From: Chryseobacterium sp. 7
GTDB lineage: Bacteria; Bacteroidota; Bacteroidia; Flavobacteriales; Weeksellaceae
Assembly (NCBI RefSeq): GCF_003663845.1
Contig: NZ_RCCA01000001.1
Location: 1,364,001 to 1,428,000 of the forward strand
Direction: 5' to 3'
DNA: 64,000 bases
Shown here one piece after another: positions 18,418 to 25,635 of this stretch (the stretch's first letter is position 1; each line of letters starts with the position of its first letter). A program made the translations under genes and the position numbers. The notes under the pieces were generated by a model. That model was not told where the DNA came from. It saw only the letters and a program-made list of their open reading frames with translations, and ran no database searches.

Positions 18418-18526
18418 TATTAATCAGAATGAGCGAAAGCATAATGAGACACGTTAAACCACTTAAGCACCCCCTTAAGATCACTCAAATTTGTAATGTT
18501 TTGATTTTCTGGTATCTGTTTATAAA

Positions 18527-19381
18527 TTATATTTCATTAAAGAATAACATTAGGTTGATACCTGAGTCAAGATTCAGCTTTTTTCTGACCCTGTATTTAA
18601 TAGATTCTATCGCTTTATAGGTAGAATTTGTTGCTATGGCAATTTCTTTTGTTGTAAGCCCCAGCTTTATTAAAGCGCAAACTTCCAGTTCAGTATCATT
18701 AATTTTAGAACACAGTTCTTTGATTTTATTCACAAAAAAAGAATCAGTTGTCATAAACAAGGGCATAAAAGAGCCATCCCCTCTGTTGATGGCCTCAAAA
18801 ATATCAGCCATTATTACAGTGTCTGCTTTTTCCTGTATAGTGTAGGTAGATTCTTTTGCCAAAGATTTGTTCTTAAGCCAAAAATCTACAATGTAATAGA
18901 GAAGTAAGCCTATTGCAGATATGGCTGTAACACGCAGGTAGCCAATGTAAATACTACTGTCTCCCATAGATCTCAGTGTATTTTTGTTTTCCCTGAAAAG
19001 AAATAGCATCACAGTAATGCTAAGGATTGTTAAGAAATATAAAATAATCCTCTGTGCACTTTTGAACAAGAAGAAATTATATAAGAATAACAGACAGAAA
19101 ATCGGAACAAAAAGCAAATCCAGATAGAAATAATGCCACAAAAATGAAAAATACATAATTAAGATAATCATATATGTAAAAATTATTTTTTTCATTGCAG
19201 GCTTATTAATATATAGTAGCGTAATAAGATTAAATATCAATACTGCCAGGGTGGGGTATAATAATATTCTTTTACTGCTGAAAAAGAAATCAGCAACACC
19301 TATAAAGAAAAATATGATGGAAAGAGTGATAACTGCTCTGAATAATAATTTTGTTTTTTCATTTTTCATTTTTTCTTTCAT
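18527..19381 (-). CDS. Membrane-anchored LuxR-type transcriptional regulator
   Basis: The 284-aa protein has about five to six hydrophobic segments over residues 12-170 (for example LFRAVITLSIIFFFIGVADF and IGYLRVTAISAIGLLLYYIV). A linker follows, then a C-terminal HTH of the LuxR/GerE type (residues ~222-275: LCSKINDTELEVCALIKLGL, TTKEIAIATN, IESIKYRVRKKLNL). Such proteins bind DNA while tethered to the inner membrane and may sense an envelope signal. Its neighbour, the surface-protein pair, is a plausible target because the 3' part of this gene was duplicated together with that gene. That link is inference. Confidence 0.85.
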   Translation of the reverse strand: MKEKMKNEKTKLLFRAVITLSIIFFFIGVADFFFSSKRILLYPTLAVLIFNLITLLYINKPAMKKIIFTYMIILIMYFSFLWHYFYLDLLFVPIFCLLFLYNFFLFKSAQRIILYFLTILSITVMLFLFRENKNTLRSMGDSSIYIGYLRVTAISAIGLLLYYIVDFWLKNKSLAKESTYTIQEKADTVIMADIFEAINRGDGSFMPLFMTTDSFFVNKIKELCSKINDTELEVCALIKLGLTTKEIAIATNSTYKAIESIKYRVRKKLNLDSGINLMLFFNEI

Positions 19382-19775
19382 GGCATTTAATGTTTAAAAA
19401 ATCTTCATAATAGGTGATAAGGGGATATATTTTGCAGACATTAAGACATCACTTAAAAACCCTTATTTGTCTCTTTTTATGATACTTCTGATAAAGAATG
19501 CTGTATTCTATATGGTTTTCGACTTAGATTTGCAAAATTAGCGGATTCAGACAATCAAGTATTTTAAATATAAGTGAGATTTGAAATTCGACTATTTTTT
19601 ATAAATGATTTTAAATCATTGTTTTACATAAGTTATTTTAAAAAAATGAAATAATTATAGTGAAGAATTTTTTTTAAGGAATGAAGAATCATTAAACATA
19701 AAAAAATCCGCAGAAAACTTCTGCGGATCTATACGGTAAACAACTTCGCTTTTTCGCGGTTTTGTCTTTTATTTC
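19382..19775. other. Very A+T-rich intergenic region, no gene seen
   Basis: About 390 bp between the regulator and prfC, with no plausible ORF on either strand. It should contain the regulator's promoter, though I see no exact TAnnTTTG box in a suitable place. The right end holds the prfC terminator. Confidence 0.5.
19700..19728 (-). terminator. prfC terminator
   Basis: A 10-bp stem (ATCCGCAGAA / TTCTGCGGAT) with a short loop is followed on the minus strand by a T run. Confidence 0.85.
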
Positions 19776-21371
19776 TTAGTTTTCTTTGAACTCACTAATA
19801 AAGTGTAATTTCACATTCGGGAATTTTTCCTGCGTCATATGAATCGTGAAAGAAGAGTCTGCAAGGAATACCAGCTGATTATATTTATCTCTCGCCAGGA
19901 ATCTCTGCTTTAATCTCGCGAATTCTTTAAATTCTTCAGATTTTTCATCGGCTTCTACCCAACATGCTTTGTGCATAGATAGGGGCTCATAAGTACATTT
20001 TGCACCATATTCATGTTCAAGACGGTATTGGATAACTTCATACTGAAGGGCTCCTACCGTTCCAATGATCTTTCTGTTATTCATTTCAAGGGTAAATAAC
20101 TGGGCAACTCCTTCATCCATCAACTGATCAATACCTTTTGCCAATTGTTTCGCTTTTAAAGGATCATTGTTGTTGATATAACGGAAATGTTCAGGAGAGA
20201 AGCTTGGAATACCTTTAAAGCTTAATTTTTCTCCACCAGTTAAGGTATCTCCGATTCTGAAACTTCCGGTATCATGTAAACCTACGATGTCTCCAGGGAA
20301 ACTTTCTTCCACCACCTCTTTTTTATCTGCAAAGAATGCGTTAGGAGAGGAGAATTTCATTTTCTTACCTTCTCTTACCAATAAATAGTTCTCGTTTCTT
20401 TTGAACGTTCCGGAAACAATCTTTACAAAAGCAAGTCTGTCTCTGTGCTTAGGATCCATATTCGCATGGATTTTGAAAACGAATCCTGTGAAAGTTTCTT
20501 CTTCAGGTTTTACCAGACGGGTTTCACTTTCTTTAGGCTGCGGCATTGGAGCTATATCAATGAAAGCATTCAATAATTCTCGTACTCCAAAGTTATTTAA
20601 AGCAGAACCGAAGAATACAGGCTGAAGATCACCATTCATATAATCTTCACGATTAAACTCAGGATAAACAGATTGAATCAGATCAAGTTCCTCTCTTAAA
20701 GTTTTTGCTGCTTTTTCACCAATTACGTCATCAATTGAAGTATCATTGATATCATCAAACTTAATAGAATCTCCAACTTTCTGCTTTTTCTCTTCTAAGA
20801 ATAGCTGAATATTGTCTTCCCAGATGTTATAAATTCCCTGGAAGTCACTTCCCATACCAATTGGTAAAGAAAGCGGACAAACCGTTAATCCCAGTTTTTG
20901 TTCTACTTCATCCAAAAGATCGAAAGCATCTTTACCTTCACGGTCCAGTTTATTAATGAAAACCAACATCGGAATGTTTCTCATTCTACAAACCTGAACC
21001 AGTTTTTCAGTCTGTTCCTCAACCCCTTTTGCAACGTCAATTACTACAATTACGGAATCTACAGCTGTTAAAGTTCTGTACGTATCCTCAGCAAAGTCTT
21101 TGTGACCCGGAGTATCAAGGATATTGATTTTGTGGTCTCTATATTCAAAAGCCAATACGGAAGTTGCTACAGAGATTCCTCTCTGTCTCTCGATTTCCAT
21201 AAAGTCGGAGGTAGCTCCTTTTTTTATTTTATTGGATTTTACCGCACCCGCTTCCTGGATAGCACCCCCGAAAAGAAGTAACTTTTCTGTAAGAGTTGTT
21301 TTTCCGGCATCCGGGTGGGAAATGATCCCGAAGGTCTTTCTTTTTTGTATTTCTTTGATTAAGTCTGACAT
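19776..21371 (-). CDS. prfC: Peptide chain release factor 3
   Basis: The 531-aa length fits RF3, the GTPase that recycles RF1 and RF2 from the ribosome after peptide release. The G1 motif is SHPDAGKTT (residues 18-26), G2 lies around RQRGISVATSV, G3 is DTPGHKDF and G4 is NKLDREGKDAFD. The C-terminal RF3 domain is seen in GVAQLFTLEM and VGALQYEVIQYRLEHEY. It is monocistronic with a good terminator. The RF3-specific domains separate it from EF-G and LepA. Confidence 0.96.
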   Translation of the reverse strand: MSDLIKEIQKRKTFGIISHPDAGKTTLTEKLLLFGGAIQEAGAVKSNKIKKGATSDFMEIERQRGISVATSVLAFEYRDHKINILDTPGHKDFAEDTYRTLTAVDSVIVVIDVAKGVEEQTEKLVQVCRMRNIPMLVFINKLDREGKDAFDLLDEVEQKLGLTVCPLSLPIGMGSDFQGIYNIWEDNIQLFLEEKKQKVGDSIKFDDINDTSIDDVIGEKAAKTLREELDLIQSVYPEFNREDYMNGDLQPVFFGSALNNFGVRELLNAFIDIAPMPQPKESETRLVKPEEETFTGFVFKIHANMDPKHRDRLAFVKIVSGTFKRNENYLLVREGKKMKFSSPNAFFADKKEVVEESFPGDIVGLHDTGSFRIGDTLTGGEKLSFKGIPSFSPEHFRYINNNDPLKAKQLAKGIDQLMDEGVAQLFTLEMNNRKIIGTVGALQYEVIQYRLEHEYGAKCTYEPLSMHKACWVEADEKSEEFKEFARLKQRFLARDKYNQLVFLADSSFTIHMTQEKFPNVKLHFISEFKEN

Positions 21372-21593
21372 ATCGTATTTTGAAGTTGCAAAAATCGGGA
21401 TTTTTTATGAGGTTTTCAAATTTAAATTAAAACAATGCTTATCAGGTTGGAGAGTAAAAGTTAAAAAGAGTTTGAGAAAATAAATAGCTTTATCTTAATA
21501 ATTGTAAAGCTCTTCATTGTAGATTAAGCATTTGTAATAGAAATTTCATATTATCCATCGCTATGAACCGAAAATAAGAAATTCCTTTTTTAG

Positions 21594-21624
21594 TTGTCTG
21601 TAGCAGTCAAAAAAATTATCTTTG
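21594..21624 (+). promoter_or_regulatory. Promoter of the CPBP protease gene
   Basis: TTG (21594-21596), 20-nt spacer, TATCTTTG (21617-21624). This is a full match to the Bacteroidota -33/-7 pattern, with the ATG 28 nt downstream. Confidence 0.75.
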
Positions 21625-21651
21625 TTTCTATAAACTTTTACAGAGAAAAGG

Positions 21652-22482
21652 ATGGAAAATAGCAAATATCCTAAGTTTACTTTTACATGGATTGGCGGTG
21701 TTGTTTTAGTGGTTGGATTATTTGTAGGAACAATGTCTGTTTCTTTATTCAGCACTTTTTGGAAAGTTGTTTTCAAAGAGAACCTTGAGCTTAAAGATTG
21801 GTTTTTTATGGTGGTGAATTCTGTAGGATTCCTTACTGCTATTGCGTTCTTCGATTTTTTTATTGTAAGACGTACTATCCAGAAGAAACTTAACTTCAAT
21901 TTATCATCAGTCAATTTCTCTACCTATCTCCTCATTTTTCCGATGATGGCAGGGATGATGTTTATTTCTGAATTTATTGCCGCTCAGATCCCTACTACGG
22001 GTCCTTTTTTTGGTAAATTTTATGAATATTTTACCCAGCTGATGAGCCAGCTGACCGATAGCCCTGTGGTAATGATCATTATGACAGTGATTATGGCTCC
22101 GATTTTTGAGGAAATTATATTCAGAGGAATTATCCAGAAAGGATTGATTAATAAAGGAGTAGAGCCGTGGAAAGCGATATTGTATGCTTCCATTATTTTT
22201 GGAGTGGTCCATGGAAACCCATGGCAGTTTATCAGTGCAGTGATGCTGGGCTGTGTGCTGGGATTGGTATATCATAAAACAAAGTCTTTGCTGATGCCGA
22301 TACTGCTGCATGCTTTTAATAATTTAATCCTATCCTTATTGGTACTGTACGGTAAAGATGAAAGCTTTGCAAAAGTTCTGAATGTTTCAGAATGGCTGGT
22401 GCTGGCCGTAGGAATTGTACTTTTCTCTTCATTCTACTACCTGTTTATGAAAAAGTATAAAGTACATTATGCTGAAATGTAA
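21652..22482 (+). CDS. CPBP-family intramembrane metalloprotease
   Basis: The 276-aa protein has about seven to eight hydrophobic segments and the three motifs of the CAAX-protease/bacteriocin-processing (Abi) family: EEIIFR (Glu153, Glu154, Arg158), FGVVHG (His187) and HAFNN (His220, Asn223). These residues form the active site inside the inner membrane. Family members cleave prenylated or other membrane peptides, and some give immunity to bacteriocins. The substrate here is unknown. A clear promoter precedes it and rdgB follows 42 nt later, so the genes may form an operon. Confidence 0.9.
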   Translation: MENSKYPKFTFTWIGGVVLVVGLFVGTMSVSLFSTFWKVVFKENLELKDWFFMVVNSVGFLTAIAFFDFFIVRRTIQKKLNFNLSSVNFSTYLLIFPMMAGMMFISEFIAAQIPTTGPFFGKFYEYFTQLMSQLTDSPVVMIIMTVIMAPIFEEIIFRGIIQKGLINKGVEPWKAILYASIIFGVVHGNPWQFISAVMLGCVLGLVYHKTKSLLMPILLHAFNNLILSLLVLYGKDESFAKVLNVSEWLVLAVGIVLFSSFYYLFMKKYKVHYAEM

Positions 22483-22524
22483 TCAGCCCGAACTAAAAAA
22501 GTAAAATTGAAAATGAAAATAGAA

Positions 22525-23100
22525 ATGGAATTATTAGTCGCTACACACAACGAACATAAAAAAGAAGAAATCCAACAGATCCTGGGAAGTGATTGTGTTG
22601 TAAAAAGTCTTACCGATTACAACATTCACGAAGAAATTGTGGAAGATGGAGACTCTTTTCATGCTAACGCCTTAATTAAGGCAAAATATTGTTTTGAAAA
22701 AACAGGAGTTCCAAGTTTAGGTGATGACAGCGGTCTGGTAGTAGAATCTTTAGACGGAAGACCGGGAATTTTCTCTGCCCGTTATGCCGGAGATCATGAT
22801 TTTGCAAAAAATATCGAAAAGGTATTGGAAGAAATGCAGGGTATTGAAAACAGAACAGCCTATTTTATAACAGTTCTTTGCTATTATGATGAGAACGGAG
22901 CGCAATATTTTGAAGGCAGGGTTCACGGAAATTTATTGACAGAAAATAAAGGTTTCAAAGGGTTCGGATATGATCCTATTTTTGTTCCTGCAGGCTATGA
23001 CAGAACCTTTGCAGAAATGGATCCGGCAGACAAAAATAAAATCAGCCACCGTAAACAGGCCCTAGACTTATTTATGGATTTTTTAAAAGTGACTGATTAG
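22525..23100 (+). CDS. rdgB: RdgB/HAM1 family non-canonical purine NTP pyrophosphatase
   Basis: It hydrolyses dITP, dXTP and ITP to monophosphates, keeping deaminated purines out of DNA and RNA. Motifs visible are LLVATHNEHKKEEI at the N-terminus, SLGDDSGLVVESLDGRPGI (metal and base pocket), GFGYDPIF and DKNKISHRKQAL. I chose the ATG at 22525 because family members begin M-x-L-L-V-A-T. The frame could also start at 22507 (TTG) or 22513 (ATG), adding up to six residues. Length is 191 aa from this start. Confidence 0.93.
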   Translation: MELLVATHNEHKKEEIQQILGSDCVVKSLTDYNIHEEIVEDGDSFHANALIKAKYCFEKTGVPSLGDDSGLVVESLDGRPGIFSARYAGDHDFAKNIEKVLEEMQGIENRTAYFITVLCYYDENGAQYFEGRVHGNLLTENKGFKGFGYDPIFVPAGYDRTFAEMDPADKNKISHRKQALDLFMDFLKVTD

Positions 23101-23143
23101 GTTTAAATATTAAAGGTAAAATACCCATTTAGATTTTCTGTCG

Positions 23144-23151
23144 TACATTTG
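23144..23151 (+). promoter_or_regulatory. -7 box (TACATTTG) of rnz
   Basis: An exact TAnnTTTG match lies 18 nt before the TTG start at 23170. No clear TTG is seen at -33. Confidence 0.55.
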
Positions 23152-23169
23152 TTATCATAAATTATTGAT

Positions 23170-24084
23170 TTGAGTACTTATTTAACAATATTAGGCTTTA
23201 ATTCTGCTATTCCGACTATCAATACATCTCCCACAGCACAGCTGCTGGAAATGGAAGAAAGACTCTTCCTGATAGATTGTGGAGAAGGTACGCAGGTGCA
23301 GCTGAGAAAAGCAAAAGCAAGATTTTCAAAAATCAATCATATTTTTATTTCACATCTTCATGGAGATCACTGCTTCGGGCTTCCGGGGCTTATTGCTTCT
23401 TTCCGTCTTTTAGGAAGGGAAAATCCTCTTCATGTATACGGTCCTAAAGGGATTAAAAAGATGCTGGAAACCATTTTTCAGATTACGGAAACCCACCGTG
23501 GTTTTGAAGTGGTATATCATGAATTGGATAAAGATTATTCAGAAAAAATATATGAGGATAATAGGATAGAAGTGTATACTATTCCTTTGGATCACAGGAT
23601 TTACTGCAACGGTTATCTTTTTAAAGAAAAACCGAAAGACAGGCATCTGAACATGAAAGAAATTGCCAAGTACAGCGAGATTGAAACCTGCGATTATCAT
23701 AACATAAAAGCAGGAAAAGACTTTGTACTGAGTGATGGCTATGTGCTTAAAAATGAAATTCTGACGCTTGAGCCGGCTCCGTCTGTATCTTATGCATTTT
23801 GCAGTGATACCCGCTATCTTGAAAGTGTCATTCCGATTATTAAAAATGCAACGGTTCTTTATCATGAATCCACATTTTTGCATGATCTGAAGGAAATGGC
23901 AGATTATACAGGGCATACCACGGCACTGGAAGCGGCTACCATTGCTCAGAAAGCTCAGGTTGAAAAGCTGATTTTAGGGCATTTTTCTAACAGATATGGA
24001 GATCTGACTGTATTTACCGATGAAGCAAGAGAGATTTTTCCCAATACATTTTTGCCAAAAGCATTGGAGAGTGTAAAGATTTAA
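23170..24084 (+). CDS. rnz: Ribonuclease Z (tRNase Z)
   Basis: The 304-aa metallo-beta-lactamase-fold endonuclease trims tRNA 3' ends. The zinc motif is ISHLHGDHCFGLPGL (HxHxDH), with GEGTQVQLRKA before it, the PxKG-type exosite region YGPKGIKKML, Asp in AFCSDTRY and the last histidine in LILGHFSNRYG. The start is a TTG: no in-frame ATG lies nearby upstream, and the peptide beginning S-T-Y-L-T-I-L-G-F is the usual family N-terminus. The next gene starts 1 nt after the stop. Confidence 0.94.
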   Translation: MSTYLTILGFNSAIPTINTSPTAQLLEMEERLFLIDCGEGTQVQLRKAKARFSKINHIFISHLHGDHCFGLPGLIASFRLLGRENPLHVYGPKGIKKMLETIFQITETHRGFEVVYHELDKDYSEKIYEDNRIEVYTIPLDHRIYCNGYLFKEKPKDRHLNMKEIAKYSEIETCDYHNIKAGKDFVLSDGYVLKNEILTLEPAPSVSYAFCSDTRYLESVIPIIKNATVLYHESTFLHDLKEMADYTGHTTALEAATIAQKAQVEKLILGHFSNRYGDLTVFTDEAREIFPNTFLPKALESVKI

Positions 24085-24085
24085 A

Positions 24086-24862
24086 ATGAATATGCTGAAA
24101 TTTGAAGAACTCAGAGATTTTCTCAACGAAAAAGCAGATCAGTACAATGCTCCCGATTTTATTGAAAATGACCCGATACAGATTCCGCATCGTTTTTCTT
24201 TAAAACAGGACATCGAAATTGCAGGATTTCTGGCAGCTACAATTTCCTGGGGAAACAGAAAGTCCATTATCAATTCTGCAGATAAAATGCTTGATATTAT
24301 GGGGAATTCTCCTTACGATTTTGTGATGAATTATTCTGAAAAAGATCATGAAAATATTCAGGATAAGAGTATTCACAGAACGTTTAACGGACAGGATTTT
24401 TCCTATTTTATCAGACAGTTCAACAGGATTTATAAAGAAAATGATACTCTGGAAAGCTTGTTTAAAGTAAAAGAAGAAGAAAATAATTTTCTTCACGCCA
24501 TAGAAAGATTCAGAAGTGGATTTTTGGAAGCAGAAAAGCATAGAAGCCATAAACATATCAGTTCACCTTACAAAAACTCATCTGCTAAGAGGATTATCAT
24601 GTTTTTGAGGTGGATGGTGCGTAAAGATAAAAGAGGGGTAGACTTTGGAATCTGGGAGAATATAGATCAGAAAAACCTTTCTATTCCTCTGGATGTACAT
24701 ACCGGAAATATTTCCCGAAAACTGGGATTGGTTTCCAGAACACAAAATGACTGGAAAACGGTAGAAGAACTGGATATTGCCATCAGAAAATTTGATGAAA
24801 AAGACCCCGCAAAATATGATTTTGCATTGTTTGGATTAGGAGTAACCAAAGAACTGTTGTAA
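24086..24862 (+). CDS. TIGR02757 / DUF2400 family protein
   Basis: The 258-aa protein matches the TIGR02757 family, seen in AATISWGNRKSII, FLRWMVRKDKRGVDFGIW, LDVHTGNISRKLGLV and KYDFALFGLGV. The family is distantly HhH-glycosylase-like and its biochemical role is unknown. It starts 1 nt after rnz (ATG 24086, or ATG 24092 two codons on) and is surely co-transcribed with it. Confidence 0.88.
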   Translation: MNMLKFEELRDFLNEKADQYNAPDFIENDPIQIPHRFSLKQDIEIAGFLAATISWGNRKSIINSADKMLDIMGNSPYDFVMNYSEKDHENIQDKSIHRTFNGQDFSYFIRQFNRIYKENDTLESLFKVKEEENNFLHAIERFRSGFLEAEKHRSHKHISSPYKNSSAKRIIMFLRWMVRKDKRGVDFGIWENIDQKNLSIPLDVHTGNISRKLGLVSRTQNDWKTVEELDIAIRKFDEKDPAKYDFALFGLGVTKELL

Positions 24863-24874
24863 AAATAGATAAGG

Positions 24875-25432
24875 ATGAAAAAATATAACGAAAAAACAGA
24901 AGTTCTTGAAAAAATTGCAGACAGCATTACATCATGGATTGGATCTATTCAGTCTTTGATTGTGCATACCCTGTTGTTTCTTACATCATTTTTGCTTCCG
25001 ATGCTGAATATTGTAGATTTTGATAAGATGCTTCTTATTCTGACAACGGTACTTTCTCTGGAAGCCATTTATCTGGCCATTTTCATTCAGATGTCTGTTA
25101 ATAAAAGCCATGAGAAAATTGAAGATATCCAGGAAGATATTGAGGATATTCAGGAGGATATTGAAGAAATCAGCGAGGATATTGAGGAAATTAGTGAAGA
25201 CATCGAAGAGATTAATGAAGATATAGAAGATATTCAGGAAGATATTGAGGAGATCAGTGAAGATATTGAAGAAATTAATGAAGACGAAGATGAAGAAGAC
25301 CACAATGAAAGAGCGAAAAATGTAATTCTAAAGAGTAATGTAAGCTCAAACAAGAACGAAATAAAAGCCTTAAAAGATATTATCTCTCAGCTGCAGGGTG
25401 AGATTGATCAATTGAAAAAAGAGGATAAATAA
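24875..25432 (+). CDS. Membrane protein with eight EDI-type heptad repeats
   Basis: The 185-aa protein has two hydrophobic helices at about residues 28-46 and 51-72 (DUF1003/low-affinity iron permease-like layout, not a firm match). Then come eight exact-length heptads of the form IExIxED (residues 82-137), an acidic patch (EDEDEED) and a second basic-acidic coiled coil (NEIKALKDIISQLQGEIDQL). The cytoplasmic part should be a long, strongly acidic coiled coil that oligomerises. It starts 12 nt after the TIGR02757 gene and ends before a terminator, so it is the last gene of the run from the CPBP protease or rnz. No function assigned. Confidence 0.8.
   Translation: MKKYNEKTEVLEKIADSITSWIGSIQSLIVHTLLFLTSFLLPMLNIVDFDKMLLILTTVLSLEAIYLAIFIQMSVNKSHEKIEDIQEDIEDIQEDIEEISEDIEEISEDIEEINEDIEDIQEDIEEISEDIEEINEDEDEEDHNERAKNVILKSNVSSNKNEIKALKDIISQLQGEIDQLKKEDK
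25118..25285 (+). repeat. Coding minisatellite: eight 21-bp units
   Basis: Eight tandem 21-nt units encode IEDIQED, IEEISED or IEEINED. The DNA of the units has diverged at third positions while the heptad pattern is kept. Confidence 0.9.
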
Positions 25433-25456
25433 CCTAAGCATTGGCAATAAAAATAC

Positions 25457-25488
25457 AAACCGGATCAGTACTTTGATCTGGTTTTTTT
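25457..25488 (+). terminator. Rho-independent terminator
   Basis: A 10-bp stem (AAACCGGATC / GATCTGGTTT, one G-U pair) is followed by a T run, 24 nt after the stop codon at 25432. Confidence 0.85.
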
Positions 25489-25611
25489 ATGAATGAAATA
25501 CTGTTTTAAATAATTACGGAAAATGTAATAATAAGAAAAATTCATTGTGAATGTAGGTGTTGAATGAGAAAATAGTAGTATGTTAAGATGCTTTAGTACA
25601 ATTATTTTTGC

Positions 25612-25619
25612 TACATTTG
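25612..25619 (+). promoter_or_regulatory. -7 box (TACATTTG)
   Basis: An exact TAnnTTTG match lies 16 nt before the ATG at 25636. The -33 region has only TTTAG. Confidence 0.55.
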
Positions 25620-25635
25620 AACAAATGAAAACAAA

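Larger units (their letters stand above)
16866..18908. repeat. Tandem duplication, copy B
   Basis: Copy B contains the hairpin, the second 462-aa gene, its promoter and the 3' part of the intact LuxR-type gene. It is separated from copy A by about 11 nt. Confidence 0.9.

Noticed and set aside
25118..25285. Regular 21-bp repeats that could be mistaken for a CRISPR or satellite array
   Set aside because: They are inside an open frame, contiguous without spacers, and encode a heptad pattern.
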